Source of the DNA: Bacteroidota bacterium
GTDB taxonomy: Bacteria > Bacteroidota > Bacteroidia > Flavobacteriales_E > Vicingaceae
Assembly (NCBI GenBank): GCA_016183805.1
Contig: JACPDX010000072.1
Coordinates: forward strand, 1-34,128
DNA: 34,128 nucleotides
Direction of reading: 5' to 3'
In this document: positions 23,801 through 31,651 of the stretch, piece after piece
Layout: each line of letters starts with the position of its first letter
Position numbering within the stretch: the stretch's first letter is position 1
The notes under the pieces: generated by a model
Told to the model about the DNA's origin: nothing
Databases searched by the model: none
Seen by the model: the letters and a program-made list of their open reading frames with translations, nothing else
Position numbers and translations under genes: made by a program

Positions 23801-25063
23801 ATGAAAAACTTATTAAAACAAATAAGCAATATGCAATATGCAACATACAAAAATAAAAAATTACCCGTTGCCTATTGCCTACTGCCCATTGCCTACTGCC
23901 TATTGGTATTAACAGCTTGCGACAGCAAAACAGAAAAAACTGATACTTCTCCCACTTCAGGAGAGGTCAGTAGGGAACTAACTATTGAACTAACTACCGA
24001 ACAATTCAAAGCAGTCGGGATAGGGTTAGGAGCAATTGAGCAGAAAAATTTAAGAACCGTTGTAAAAGCAAGTGGTTACTTAGAAGTGCCACCACAAAAC
24101 AAAGCCAGTGTTTCAACTTACATCGGTGCAGTTGTAAAATCAATTTCCGTTTTGGAGGGTAGTTTTGTAAAACAAGGTCAACCCCTAGCCCTTTTAGAAC
24201 ATCCTGATTTTATTAAGTTGCAAGAAAATTACATCACATCAAAAAATGAATTGGGACTAAGTGAAAAAGAATATTTTCGACAAAAAGAATTGTTTGAACA
24301 GAATGCAGGAACAGGAAAAGTTTTTCAGAAAGCTGAATCGGATTATCATTCAGCAAAAGCAAAAGTAAGTTCACTTGAAAATCAATTGAAATTACTTTCG
24401 GTTAACACCAATGAACTTTCTCAGGGAAAAATCATTTCTTCTTTTGCTCTAATTGCACCCATCGAGGGGTATGTAGGACACATCAATGCCAATACTGGAG
24501 CGTATGCCGAACCCAATAAAACTCTTTTTGAAATCATTGATAACACAAAAATTCATTGCGATTTACTCGTGTATGAAAAGGATTTGTTTAAAGTAAAAAT
24601 TGGGCAGAAAGTAAATTTCATTCTAGCAAACAATCCCGAACATCAGGATGAACATAATAGAGAAACCATTGAGGGAGAAATTTTTGGCATCAATAAATCA
24701 TTTGAAAATGATACAAAAGCCCTTACCGTTCATGCATCAATAAAAAATGAGAAACATGAATTAATTCCAGGCATGTACGTAAATGCTTTGATTGACGTTG
24801 ACGAACAAACTACAATGGTTGTGCCTATTGATGCTGTTGTAAAATCAGACGGTAAAGAATGGATTTTTGTAGTAGTTGATTCCGTCCCCTTTGACAAAGG
24901 TAAGAGTACAGCTGCTTTTAAAATGACAGAAGTAATTACAGGAATTTCAGATTTGGGTTATATTGAAATCAAACCTCTGGAATTGGTTTCGGCGAATGCA
25001 AGAATTGTAATTAAAAATGCTTTCTTCATTCTATCAAAATCAAAAGAAGGGGAGGAAGATTGA
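23801..25063 (+). CDS. efflux RND transporter periplasmic adaptor (membrane fusion) lipoprotein
   Basis: This HlyD/CusB-like adaptor has 420 residues and bridges the RND pump and its outer-membrane factor. A lipoprotein signal ends at LLVLTAC (Cys at about residue 40). The barrel-sandwich halves are ASVSTYIGAVVKSISVLEGS and FALIAPIEGYVGHINANTGA, separated by a coiled-coil hairpin (about 140-210). A beta-barrel domain (IHCDLLVYEKDLFKVKIGQK) and a membrane-proximal domain follow. The start lies 1 bp after the pump stop codon, so the two are translationally linked. The first 36 residues are unusual: they are encoded by two dispersed word repeats. Confidence 0.92.
   Translation: MKNLLKQISNMQYATYKNKKLPVAYCLLPIAYCLLVLTACDSKTEKTDTSPTSGEVSRELTIELTTEQFKAVGIGLGAIEQKNLRTVVKASGYLEVPPQNKASVSTYIGAVVKSISVLEGSFVKQGQPLALLEHPDFIKLQENYITSKNELGLSEKEYFRQKELFEQNAGTGKVFQKAESDYHSAKAKVSSLENQLKLLSVNTNELSQGKIISSFALIAPIEGYVGHINANTGAYAEPNKTLFEIIDNTKIHCDLLVYEKDLFKVKIGQKVNFILANNPEHQDEHNRETIEGEIFGINKSFENDTKALTVHASIKNEKHELIPGMYVNALIDVDEQTTMVVPIDAVVKSDGKEWIFVVVDSVPFDKGKSTAAFKMTEVITGISDLGYIEIKPLELVSANARIVIKNAFFILSKSKEGEED
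23821..23906. repeat. two word-repeat blocks encoding an adaptor signal peptide
   Basis: Block one (23821-23848) is built from AATAAGCAATATGCAATATG-like words. Block two (23861-23906) is made of TTGCCTATTGCC, TACTGCCCATTGCC and TACTGCCTATTGG. They translate to the repetitive YCLLPIAYCLL hydrophobic core. Block one shares AATAAGCAATA with 19391-19401. Confidence 0.8.
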
Positions 25064-25105
25064 AAAAATAATATTATGGTCACTTCATACATTTAAACTA
25101 ATACT

Positions 25106-25113
25106 TACTTTTG
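25106..25113 (+). promoter_or_regulatory. -7 element 4 nt before ruvB
   Basis: TACTTTTG matches TAnnTTTG exactly and is followed by AAGT and the ruvB ATG. The 14-mer AATACTTACTTTTG is identical at 28843-28856 before the NamZ gene. A leaderless transcript is likely. Confidence 0.55.
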
Positions 25114-25117
25114 AAGT

Positions 25118-26140
25118 ATGAACCTCAATCTAAACCCCGATAATGAAAATCTAAATTCGACTGAAAGAGAATTTGAAAAAGTGTTGCGCCCACTTTCTTT
25201 CGATGATTTTACTGGGCAGGTTCAGGTGTTAGAAAACTTAAAGGTTTTTGTTAAAGCCGCTGAACAAAGGGGGGAAGCTCTCGACCATGTTTTATTGCAC
25301 GGACCTCCGGGATTAGGAAAAACTACCTTAGCCAATATTATTGCCAACGAATTAAAAGTTGGTTTTAGAGTTACTTCTGGTCCGGTTTTGGAAAAACCAG
25401 GAGATTTAGCCGGGTTATTGACTAATTTGGAACAAGGTGATGTGTTGTTTATTGACGAAATCCATCGATTATCGCCTGTTGTAGAAGAGTATTTGTATTC
25501 TGCCATGGAAGATTACAAAATCGATATTATGATTGATTCAGGTCCAAATGCCAGAAGTGTACAAATAGAATTAAATCCGTTTACGTTGGTTGGAGCAACC
25601 ACTCGAACAGGTTTATTGACCTCTCCTTTGAGAGCACGTTTTGGAATTACCTCTCGTTTAGAATATTACGATGTTGAATTGCTAACTACCATTATTCAGC
25701 GTTCTGCAAGTATCATTAAAGTGGAGATTGACGAAGAGGCTGCCATAGAAATTGCAGGTAGAAGTAGAGGTACACCTCGTATTACCAATGCTTTACTTCG
25801 CAGAGTAAGAGATTTTGCACAAGTAAAAGGAAACGGAAAAATTTCGAAAGAAATTGCTTTGTATGGCTTAAATGCATTAAATGTAGATAAGCATGGATTA
25901 GACGAAATGGACAACCGAATATTGGTAACCATTATTGATAAATTTAAAGGTGGTCCGGTAGGGTTAACAACTATTGCCACAGCTGTTAGCGAAGAAGCAG
26001 GAACTATTGAAGAAGTTTATGAACCATTTTTAATAAAAGAAGGATTTTTAATGCGAACGCCCCGTGGTAGGGAAGCTACCGAAAAAGCCTTTAAACATTT
26101 AGGAAGAATAAAACATCCCAACCAAGGGAATTTGTTTTAA
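25118..26140 (+). CDS. ruvB: Holliday junction branch migration helicase RuvB
   Basis: RuvB is the hexameric AAA+ motor that, with RuvA, drives branch migration of Holliday junctions. The 340-residue length is typical. Walker A is GPPGLGKT at 62-69 and Walker [10 protein letters not shown] at 109-117. Sensor 1 lies in VGATTRTG, and the arginine-finger region in SPLRARFG. The C-terminal winged-helix domain includes [20 protein letters not shown] and [11 protein letters not shown]. It has its own promoter immediately upstream and a strong terminator after it. ruvA and ruvC are not in the window. Confidence 0.98.
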   Translation: MNLNLNPDNENLNSTEREFEKVLRPLSFDDFTGQVQVLENLKVFVKAAEQRGEALDHVLLHGPPGLGKTTLANIIANELKVGFRVTSGPVLEKPGDLAGLLTNLEQGDVLFIDEIHRLSPVVEEYLYSAMEDYKIDIMIDSGPNARSVQIELNPFTLVGATTRTGLLTSPLRARFGITSRLEYYDVELLTTIIQRSASIIKVEIDEEAAIEIAGRSRGTPRITNALLRRVRDFAQVKGNGKISKEIALYGLNALNVDKHGLDEMDNRILVTIIDKFKGGPVGLTTIATAVSEEAGTIEEVYEPFLIKEGFLMRTPRGREATEKAFKHLGRIKHPNQGNLF

Positions 26141-26143
26141 ATA

Positions 26144-26175
26144 AAAAAACCGATAGTAGCAACTATCGGTTTTTT
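26144..26175. terminator. bidirectional terminator between ruvB and the CBS-like gene
   Basis: CCGATAGT and ACTATCGG pair around AGCA, and the flanking A6 and T6 tracts extend the stem to 14 bp. It has T-runs on either strand, so it can stop both the ruvB transcript and the convergent one. Confidence 0.9.
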
Positions 26176-26179
26176 ATTC

Positions 26180-26210
26180 TCATCACTCATCACTCACCAC
26201 CCATCACCCA
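26180..26210. repeat. TCATCACTCATCACTCACC word repeat overlapping a stop codon
   Basis: Variants of TCATCAC, TCATCACTCACC and ACCCATCACCC run from the terminator into the end of the minus-strand enzyme gene. The TGA stop of that gene (26204-26206) lies in the repeat. Confidence 0.65.
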
Positions 26211-27565
26211 ATAGCCTTAATCATATCTTGTTTGGTAATGATATGATATTTGTTGGTATCATAATTTACGATAACTGCTTTTTCGCCTTGTTGAAATACT
26301 TTTGAAACCTGTTCAAAAGTAGTTTTTTCATTAACTACAGGGAAAGGCTCTTGCATTAAATTCCGAACAGGCATTTCTTTTAATTCAGCATTTTCCAACA
26401 ATTTTCCAAACAAGTGGTTATCACTTAACGAACCCACAAACTTATTATTATCAAGTACCGGAATTTGAGAAATGTTGTATTGATTCATCAATAAAATGGC
26501 TTGAGTTACAGGCGTATCAGAACTTACCGTAACCAAATGTTTACCAATATGGTCTTTAATTAAATCCAATGCTGTTTTCTTTTCTTCGTTCAAAAAGCCT
26601 CTGTCACGCATCCAGTCATCGTTAAACATTTTGCCTAAATAACGAGTTCCGTGGTCGTGGAAAATTACCACCACAACATCGCCTCTTTTAAACATGTCTT
26701 TCATTTGAACAATCCCTGCCATTGCACTACCAGCACTATTTCCAACAAAAATACCTTCTTCACGAGGAATTCTTCTAGTCATAATTGCAGCATCTTTATC
26801 GGTAACTTTTTCAAAATGGTCGATTAAACTAAAATCAACATTTTTTGGTAAAAAATCTTCACCAATACCTTCTGTAATGTATGGATAAATCTCATTATCA
26901 TCAAAAACACCGGTTTCCTTGTATTTTTTAAATACCGAACCGTAGGTATCAATTCCTAAAATTTTAATGTTTGGATTTTTTTCTTTCAAAAATTTTGCAG
27001 TTCCACTAATGGTTCCACCAGTGCCAACTCCAACTACTAAATGAGTTATTTTTCCATCGGTTTGTTCCCAAATTTCAGGACCAGTAGATTCGTAGTGAGC
27101 AACAGCATTGCTTGGGTTATCGTATTGATTTGGTTTCCATGAGTTTGGGATTTCATTTACCAAACGGCTGGAAACTGAATAATAAGATGCTGGATCTTCG
27201 GGTGCTACGTTGGTTGGACAAACAAAAACTTCTGCACCAAAAGCACGTAAAGCATCAAATTTTTCTTTCGATTGTTTATCGGTAGAGGTAAAAATACATT
27301 TATAACCTTTAATTACGGCAGCTATTGCTAATCCCATACCTGTATTTCCGCTTGTGCCTTCAATAATAGTTCCGCCTGGTTTTAAACGACCGTCTTTTTC
27401 GGCATCTTCAATCATTTTCAACGCCATACGGTCTTTAATGCTGTTTCCGGGATTGGTAGTTTCAACTTTTGCCAATACCAAGGCAGGAATGTCTTTTGTA
27501 ATACTGTTTATTTTTATTAGCGGAGTATTTCCAATGGTTTCTAAAACGTTGTTGTAATATTTCAT
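26204..27565 (-). CDS. cystathionine beta-synthase-like PLP enzyme with CBS domains
   Basis: This 453-residue fold-type II PLP enzyme, I infer, condenses serine (or O-acetylserine) with homocysteine or sulfide. The PLP lysine is K44 in NPGNSIKDRMA. SGNTG at 72-76 binds the substrate carboxylate, and GTGGT at 181-185 binds the PLP phosphate. Residues about 335-453 form a CBS-domain pair (HLVTVSSDTPVTQAILLMNQ, NISQIPVLDNNKFVGSLSDN), as in cystathionine beta-synthase. The start MKYYNNVLETIGNTPLIKIN at 27565 matches the family. An upstream in-frame extension to 27811 overlaps the permease gene and does not look coding. Cysteine synthase activity cannot be excluded. Confidence 0.92.
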   Translation of the reverse strand: MKYYNNVLETIGNTPLIKINSITKDIPALVLAKVETTNPGNSIKDRMALKMIEDAEKDGRLKPGGTIIEGTSGNTGMGLAIAAVIKGYKCIFTSTDKQSKEKFDALRAFGAEVFVCPTNVAPEDPASYYSVSSRLVNEIPNSWKPNQYDNPSNAVAHYESTGPEIWEQTDGKITHLVVGVGTGGTISGTAKFLKEKNPNIKILGIDTYGSVFKKYKETGVFDDNEIYPYITEGIGEDFLPKNVDFSLIDHFEKVTDKDAAIMTRRIPREEGIFVGNSAGSAMAGIVQMKDMFKRGDVVVVIFHDHGTRYLGKMFNDDWMRDRGFLNEEKKTALDLIKDHIGKHLVTVSSDTPVTQAILLMNQYNISQIPVLDNNKFVGSLSDNHLFGKLLENAELKEMPVRNLMQEPFPVVNEKTTFEQVSKVFQQGEKAVIVNYDTNKYHIITKQDMIKAIG

Positions 27566-27589
27566 TCTTGAGTTATATTTTATTTTGTA

Positions 27590-27597
27590 CAAAAGTA
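27590..27597 (-). promoter_or_regulatory. -7 element for the CBS-like gene
   Basis: The minus strand reads TACTTTTG, exact to TAnnTTTG, 24 nt before the ATG and inside the 47-bp gap after the permease gene. The enzyme gene can therefore be transcribed alone as well as by read-through. Confidence 0.5.
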
Positions 27598-27612
27598 ATA
27601 AATAGCTTTTAT

Positions 27613-28842
27613 TTAATCGAATCTTATCGCTTTTACAGGAGAAATTTTTGTAATAACATACGATGGCAGAATCAACATCAAAAAACAAACGATTAGAGTA
27701 CCAATGTTTAAGACAATGATGGAATACAAATTCAATTGTATTGGTACTTCCGATACGTAGTAAGATTCTTCGGGTAATTTTAAAAATCCAAATTGTAGTT
27801 GCAGCAAACAAAGCCCTATTCCAACGATATTTCCAATTACTAATCCCTTAATGATTAAGTTTAATGCATTGTATAAAAAAACTTTTCTCACATTCCAATT
27901 GGGCATTCCTAATGCTTTTAAAATTCCTATCATGTTGGTTCGTTCCAAAATTAAAATCAGTAAAGCTGAAATAATGTTGATTACTGCTACTAAAACCATC
28001 AAAATAATAATAATCATCACATTAATATCTTGAAGTTCCAACCAATTAAAAATATCTGGATTTTTATCCAAAATGGTTGAAGAATATAAATCATAACCAA
28101 TGTGGTCATACACAAACTCATCTATCTTGGTTAAATCTTCATATTTATCAATAATTACTTCAAAACCACCAATTAAATTACTGCTCCAATTGTTCCTCTT
28201 CTGAATGTGAGCAATATCGGTAATCACATAAATATTATCAAATTGCTCTAATCCCGATTGATAAATTCCTTTTACGATAAAATCTTTTGGTCGCAATTGT
28301 CCATCGGTTTGAATAAAATAAAGAAACATTTTATCGTGTAACTTGATGTTCATTTTGTTGGCAATGGTTTGCGAAATAATAATATCGTTGTTCGGATTTG
28401 CGGTATCAATAACTATTGGAGTTCCTTCTTTTAATTTGTCGTTAAAAAAACTCCAATCGAAATCGCTTCCAATACCTTTAACAATAACGCCGTAAATATC
28501 TTCGTTGGTTTTTATGATACCTGCTTTTGTGGCAAAAATTTGGATGTGTTTAATTCCTTCAACGGTATCTAAACTTGGGTAAAAAGCTTGGTTTTTATCA
28601 ATTGGGGTGGCTTCGTAGGTATTTTGAGAATCGTATTTGGTAATTTGTATGTGTCCCCCAAAACCAATCACTTTGTTTCTGATTTCTCGTTGAAAACCCG
28701 AAACAATGCTCAAGGCAATAATCATAACTGTTATTCCTAACGCAATGGCTGCAATAGAAATTTTAATGATGGGCTGCGTAAACTTTTTAGAGTTACGGTC
28801 GCCTTTCATTATATTTTTTGATATGAAATATTCGAGATTCAA
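27613..28842 (-). CDS. LolC/E-type ABC transporter permease (FtsX/MacB-like)
   Basis: This is a 409-residue inner-membrane permease. One N-terminal helix (about 25-47), a periplasmic MacB-like domain (about 50-265) and three C-terminal helices (about 272-298, 325-350, 370-395) are seen. LILERTNMIGILKALGMPNW is the FtsX-family coupling region. Relatives extract lipoproteins with an ATPase such as LolD, but no ATPase gene is in the window. I accept TTG at 28842 because MNLEYFISKNI matches the usual family N-terminus; the next ATG is 11 codons downstream. The gene is divergent from the NamZ gene. Confidence 0.88.
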   Translation of the reverse strand: MNLEYFISKNIMKGDRNSKKFTQPIIKISIAAIALGITVMIIALSIVSGFQREIRNKVIGFGGHIQITKYDSQNTYEATPIDKNQAFYPSLDTVEGIKHIQIFATKAGIIKTNEDIYGVIVKGIGSDFDWSFFNDKLKEGTPIVIDTANPNNDIIISQTIANKMNIKLHDKMFLYFIQTDGQLRPKDFIVKGIYQSGLEQFDNIYVITDIAHIQKRNNWSSNLIGGFEVIIDKYEDLTKIDEFVYDHIGYDLYSSTILDKNPDIFNWLELQDINVMIIIILMVLVAVINIISALLILILERTNMIGILKALGMPNWNVRKVFLYNALNLIIKGLVIGNIVGIGLCLLQLQFGFLKLPEESYYVSEVPIQLNLYSIIVLNIGTLIVCFLMLILPSYVITKISPVKAIRFD

Positions 28843-28848
28843 AATACT

Positions 28849-28856
28849 TACTTTTG
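28849..28856 (+). promoter_or_regulatory. -7 element upstream of the NamZ-like gene
   Basis: TACTTTTG is exact to TAnnTTTG. An in-frame ATG at 28859 lies 2 nt after it and would be upstream of, or at, the transcription start. This favours translation from the ATG at 28904 with a leader of about 43 nt. Confidence 0.5.
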
Positions 28857-28903
28857 TAATGGAGTTTTTTCAAACTTTAACAAAAATAACAATTTGTAAC
28901 AAG

Positions 28904-30127
28904 ATGCTTTTTAAAGAACTTACTATTATTCTTATTGTTTCAATATTTGTTTCAAGTTGTTCCGGACAAGGCGATTTTTCATCTTCCGAAAAAGTGATGA
29001 GTTCAAGTCCGATTAAACATCCTGCACAAGAAAAATGTAGCGTGGTAGTAGGTGCCGAACAAACCAATCTTTATTTGCCTTTGTTACTAAACAAAAAAGT
29101 GGGAATTGTAGCCAATCATACCTCAATGATTAATGCTGTTCATTTGGTTGATTCATTACTAAAATTGAAAGTGAACATAAAAAAAGTGTATAGCCCAGAG
29201 CATGGTTTCAGAGGAAATGCTGATGCCGGAGAAAAAGTTAAATCGAACGTTGATGCTAAAACCAAATTGCCGATAATTTCGCTTTATGGAAAAAACAAAA
29301 AACCAACCCCCGAACAACTAAAAGGATTGGAGGTAATTATTTTTGATATTCAGGATGTTGGTGCACGATTTTACACCTATATTTCTACCATGCATTATGT
29401 AATGGAAGCTTGTGCCGAAAACAATATCAAATTTGTGGTGTTGGACAGACCAAATCCTAATGGAGATTATGTTGATGGTCCCATTTTAGAAAATGAATTT
29501 AAATCGTTTGTGGGTATGCATCAGGTACCAATTGTACATGGCATGACTGTTGGCGAGTATGCTCAAATGATAAATGGCGAAGGTTGGTTGGCAAAAGGTG
29601 TTAAATGCAATTTAGAAATCATTAAACTAAAAAATTACACCCACAAAACTATTTATGAGTTACCGATTAAACCATCGCCAAACTTGGCAAACATGCAAGC
29701 CATTTATTTGTATCCTTCGTTGTGTTTGTTTGAAGGAACTCCAATAAGTGTGGGAAGGGGAACGGATAGACCTTTCCAGGTAATTGGGCATCCGCAACTA
29801 AAAACTGATTTTTCTTTTGTGCCAAAACCAACTCAAGGAGCTAAAGAACCTTTACTCAAAGGAGAAACTTGTTATGGATTAGATTTGTCGGGTGTAGAGG
29901 TAAAAAAGGAATTGGATTTGTCTTATCTTATCCGGTTTTACAACGATTATCCCGACAAGGAACATTTTTTCAACAACTTCTTTAATACGTTGGCTGGAAA
30001 TGCCACTTTGCAAGAGCAAATAAAACAAGGAAAAACAGCTCAAGAAATAAACGCAACGTGGCAAAAAGGATTGCTGGAATTTAAAGCCAAACGTAAAAAA
30101 TACTTGTTGTATGATGATTTTGAGTGA
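28904..30127 (+). CDS. NamZ-like exo-beta-N-acetylmuramidase lipoprotein (DUF1343)
   Basis: This protein of 407 residues from ATG 28904 is a DUF1343/NamZ family member. Characterised relatives release terminal N-acetylmuramic acid from cell-wall glycan (GH171). A lipoprotein signal ends at VSSC (Cys19). Family motifs are KKVYSPEHGFRGNADAGE, FDIQDVGARFYTYISTMHYV, VVLDRPNPNGDYVDGPILEN and LFEGTPISVGRGTDRPFQ. The ATG at 28904 is preferred over 28859 because of the promoter position and the compact signal peptide. It probably takes part in peptidoglycan recycling in the periplasm. The stop codon is 1 bp from that of the convergent lipoprotein gene. Confidence 0.9.
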   Translation: MLFKELTIILIVSIFVSSCSGQGDFSSSEKVMSSSPIKHPAQEKCSVVVGAEQTNLYLPLLLNKKVGIVANHTSMINAVHLVDSLLKLKVNIKKVYSPEHGFRGNADAGEKVKSNVDAKTKLPIISLYGKNKKPTPEQLKGLEVIIFDIQDVGARFYTYISTMHYVMEACAENNIKFVVLDRPNPNGDYVDGPILENEFKSFVGMHQVPIVHGMTVGEYAQMINGEGWLAKGVKCNLEIIKLKNYTHKTIYELPIKPSPNLANMQAIYLYPSLCLFEGTPISVGRGTDRPFQVIGHPQLKTDFSFVPKPTQGAKEPLLKGETCYGLDLSGVEVKKELDLSYLIRFYNDYPDKEHFFNNFFNTLAGNATLQEQIKQGKTAQEINATWQKGLLEFKAKRKKYLLYDDFE

Positions 30128-30128
30128 T

Positions 30129-30989
30129 TTATGATGTTTTTGAAACCACAAAACTTCTATCTCCTGAATCATTAAAAGGACCATCAATCAGGTTCCCGTT
30201 TTTATCAATCAACTGAATACGTATGGTGTTTTCTGCTTTTGTTAAGCCTTTAATAGTGTAAGCAGCCCATTTGTCAATAATAAATTCGATAGAATTAATA
30301 GTAACTTTTACTTTGTTTCCGTTTTCAGCAATGGAAGTGTTTACCAAATAAAAATCTAAAATGGGTTGGGCAGATGTTGGTTGTGGTAAGTAAAAAAACA
30401 AATGCGGAACACCCATATTAAACAAAACATCCATATCACCAATAACTACATTTTTAAGCAAATGAGCGTTGTTTTTTTTAATACTGATGTTGTTTTCGTC
30501 GGTTAAAAATGCTAGAAACACATTGTTTCCGTACAAAAATTCTTTTTTAATGTTGGGTTGATTAAAGTAAGTTAACGTGTAGTTGTTTTCCAAAATAGCG
30601 ATGTTGTAATTAGAAATGCCTTCTACCAAAAAACTTAAGCTATTTGTTCCTTCTTTAAACTGTTTGGTTGATATACTCAACAAGGTGTTTGAAAACTCTT
30701 TGGCTTTAATTTCTACCAATGAAATTCCATCTTTAGTGTAGGTCTTTATTTCATTGTCGATTGCAGGTTCAATAATTACGGCTTCTTCGTTACTTACTTT
30801 TGGTGCAATAACTTTTGCTGCTGTTGAATCTTTTTTTACTGAGTTATCGTTGTTCGAGTTAGAACCTGAGCAAGCTACTAAGAAAAAGAAATATGCAAAA
30901 AAAATATTCCTGCTGGAGTTTATCCTGAGGAATCGAAGGGCAGGAATAACGAAAAAAAATAATTTAATAAATCTGTGAATCTGTGGCAT
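30129..30989 (-). CDS. lipoprotein of unknown function
   Basis: This is a 286-residue protein with a lipobox FFFLVACSGSN (Cys at about residue 40), a low-complexity linker (about 45-75), and a mainly beta C-terminal part. The latter includes GVPHLFFYLPQPTSAQPILD, FYLVNTSIAENGNKVKVTIN and LIDKNGNLIDGPFNDSGDRS. I have seen this ending in unnamed Bacteroidota lipoproteins and know no function. The N-terminus is odd: MPQIHRF comes from a dispersed repeat (30970-30989), and PALRFLRINSSR from another (30906-30947). The original start may have been lost and replaced. It converges on the NamZ gene with 1 bp between stop codons. Confidence 0.75.
   Translation of the reverse strand: MPQIHRFIKLFFFVIPALRFLRINSSRNIFFAYFFFLVACSGSNSNNDNSVKKDSTAAKVIAPKVSNEEAVIIEPAIDNEIKTYTKDGISLVEIKAKEFSNTLLSISTKQFKEGTNSLSFLVEGISNYNIAILENNYTLTYFNQPNIKKEFLYGNNVFLAFLTDENNISIKKNNAHLLKNVVIGDMDVLFNMGVPHLFFYLPQPTSAQPILDFYLVNTSIAENGNKVKVTINSIEFIIDKWAAYTIKGLTKAENTIRIQLIDKNGNLIDGPFNDSGDRSFVVSKTS
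30906..30947. repeat. ATTCCTGC/GCAGGAAT inverted repeat in a lipoprotein signal
   Basis: Perfect 8-bp arms (30906-30913 and 30940-30947) flank CCTGAGGAATCGAAGG, a word typical of dispersed Bacteroidota repeats. It encodes the middle of the lipoprotein signal peptide on the minus strand. Confidence 0.65.
30970..30989. repeat. AATCTGTG word repeat carrying a start codon
   Basis: On the minus strand ATGCCACAGATTCACAGATT begins with the lipoprotein start codon. It contains two copies of CACAGATT. The same word occurs widely as intergenic filler in Bacteroidota. Confidence 0.55.
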
Positions 30990-30991
30990 TT

Positions 30992-31480
30992 TTAAAAATT
31001 CAATAAAACTTGATTTTTTTCAACTGCATCACCTTTTTTTACCAAAATGTTTTTGATTATGCCGTCGGTTGGCGATTTTATCACGTTTTCCATTTTCATG
31101 GCTTCTAAAATCAACAGAGCATCACCTTTTTGAACAGTTTGACCCACTTCAACAGAGATGTTAATAACCAATCCGGGCATGGGAGCTTTTAAGTTAGCCA
31201 CTTTTGTGCTAATCAAATTGTCCATTCCAAGGCTTTTCAATAATTCATCGTATTTGTCTTTTACCACAAATTTGAATTTTTTACCATTCACTTTTATAAA
31301 AAAGTTTTTTTCTTCAGGATGTGCTTTTAAAAGCTCAATAGTATAAGATTTATGGTTTTTAATTACATGAAAAGTTCTGTCGTTAATTTTAGAAACATCC
31401 CAATTGAACGTAGTATTATCAATGGTTCCACTTTTTAATCCTTTGTCAAAAGCAATTTGATATGCTTTATAAACATATTT
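30992..31480 (-). CDS. biotin/lipoyl carrier protein with disrupted 5' end
   Basis: The C-terminal 75 residues form a biotinyl domain with the modified lysine in EAMKMENV, preceded by LKAPMPGLVINISVEVGQTV. This is the carrier part of an acyl-CoA carboxylase. The first possible start is GTG at 31291 (99 residues). Clear coding sequence continues 63 codons upstream in the same frame (SGTIDNTTFNWDVSKIND, TFHVIKNHKSYTIELLKA) up to a TAA at 31481-31483. That stretch has no ATG, GTG or TTG. An ATG at 31474-31476 exists in another frame. Either a 1-nt frameshift follows the ATG, or the 5' end was replaced by the inverted repeat beside it, or a rare ATT start is used. Confidence 0.75.
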   Translation of the reverse strand, partial: KYVYKAYQIAFDKGLKSGTIDNTTFNWDVSKINDRTFHVIKNHKSYTIELLKAHPEEKNFFIKVNGKKFKFVVKDKYDELLKSLGMDNLISTKVANLKAPMPGLVINISVEVGQTVQKGDALLILEAMKMENVIKSPTDGIIKNILVKKGDAVEKNQVLLNF

Positions 31481-31589
31481 TTACCGCAGAGCACACAGCA
31501 TTTTTACGCAGAGAATCGCTGAGAATATCCGATTTCATTTTTCTCTGTGGCTCTCTGCGTGTTCTTTTCTTTGTGTTCTCTGCGGTTAA
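31481..31589. repeat. imperfect inverted repeat of CCGCAGAG words
   Basis: The left arm starts TTACCGCAGAG and contains ACGCAGAGA. The right arm ends CTCTGCGGTTAA and contains TCTCTGCGT. Each arm is about 45 nt, and the pair would fold into a long imperfect hairpin. It fills most of the spacer between the carrier gene and the hydrolase, and touches the stop codon that ends the carrier frame. Confidence 0.8.
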
Positions 31590-31651
31590 TTACTTTTCTT
31601 CGTAACATCAGTTAAAAATAAGAACTTTGACCAAGATAAATAACTATTGAC

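Noticed and set aside
27566-27811. 82-residue N-terminal extension of the CBS-like enzyme
   Set aside because: It overlaps the permease gene, looks non-coding in composition, and the family start MKYYNNVLETIGNTPL is at 27565.
28706-28903. long N-terminal extension of the NamZ-like protein
   Set aside because: It is antisense to the permease start, lies upstream of the promoter element, and the lipoprotein signal starts at 28904.
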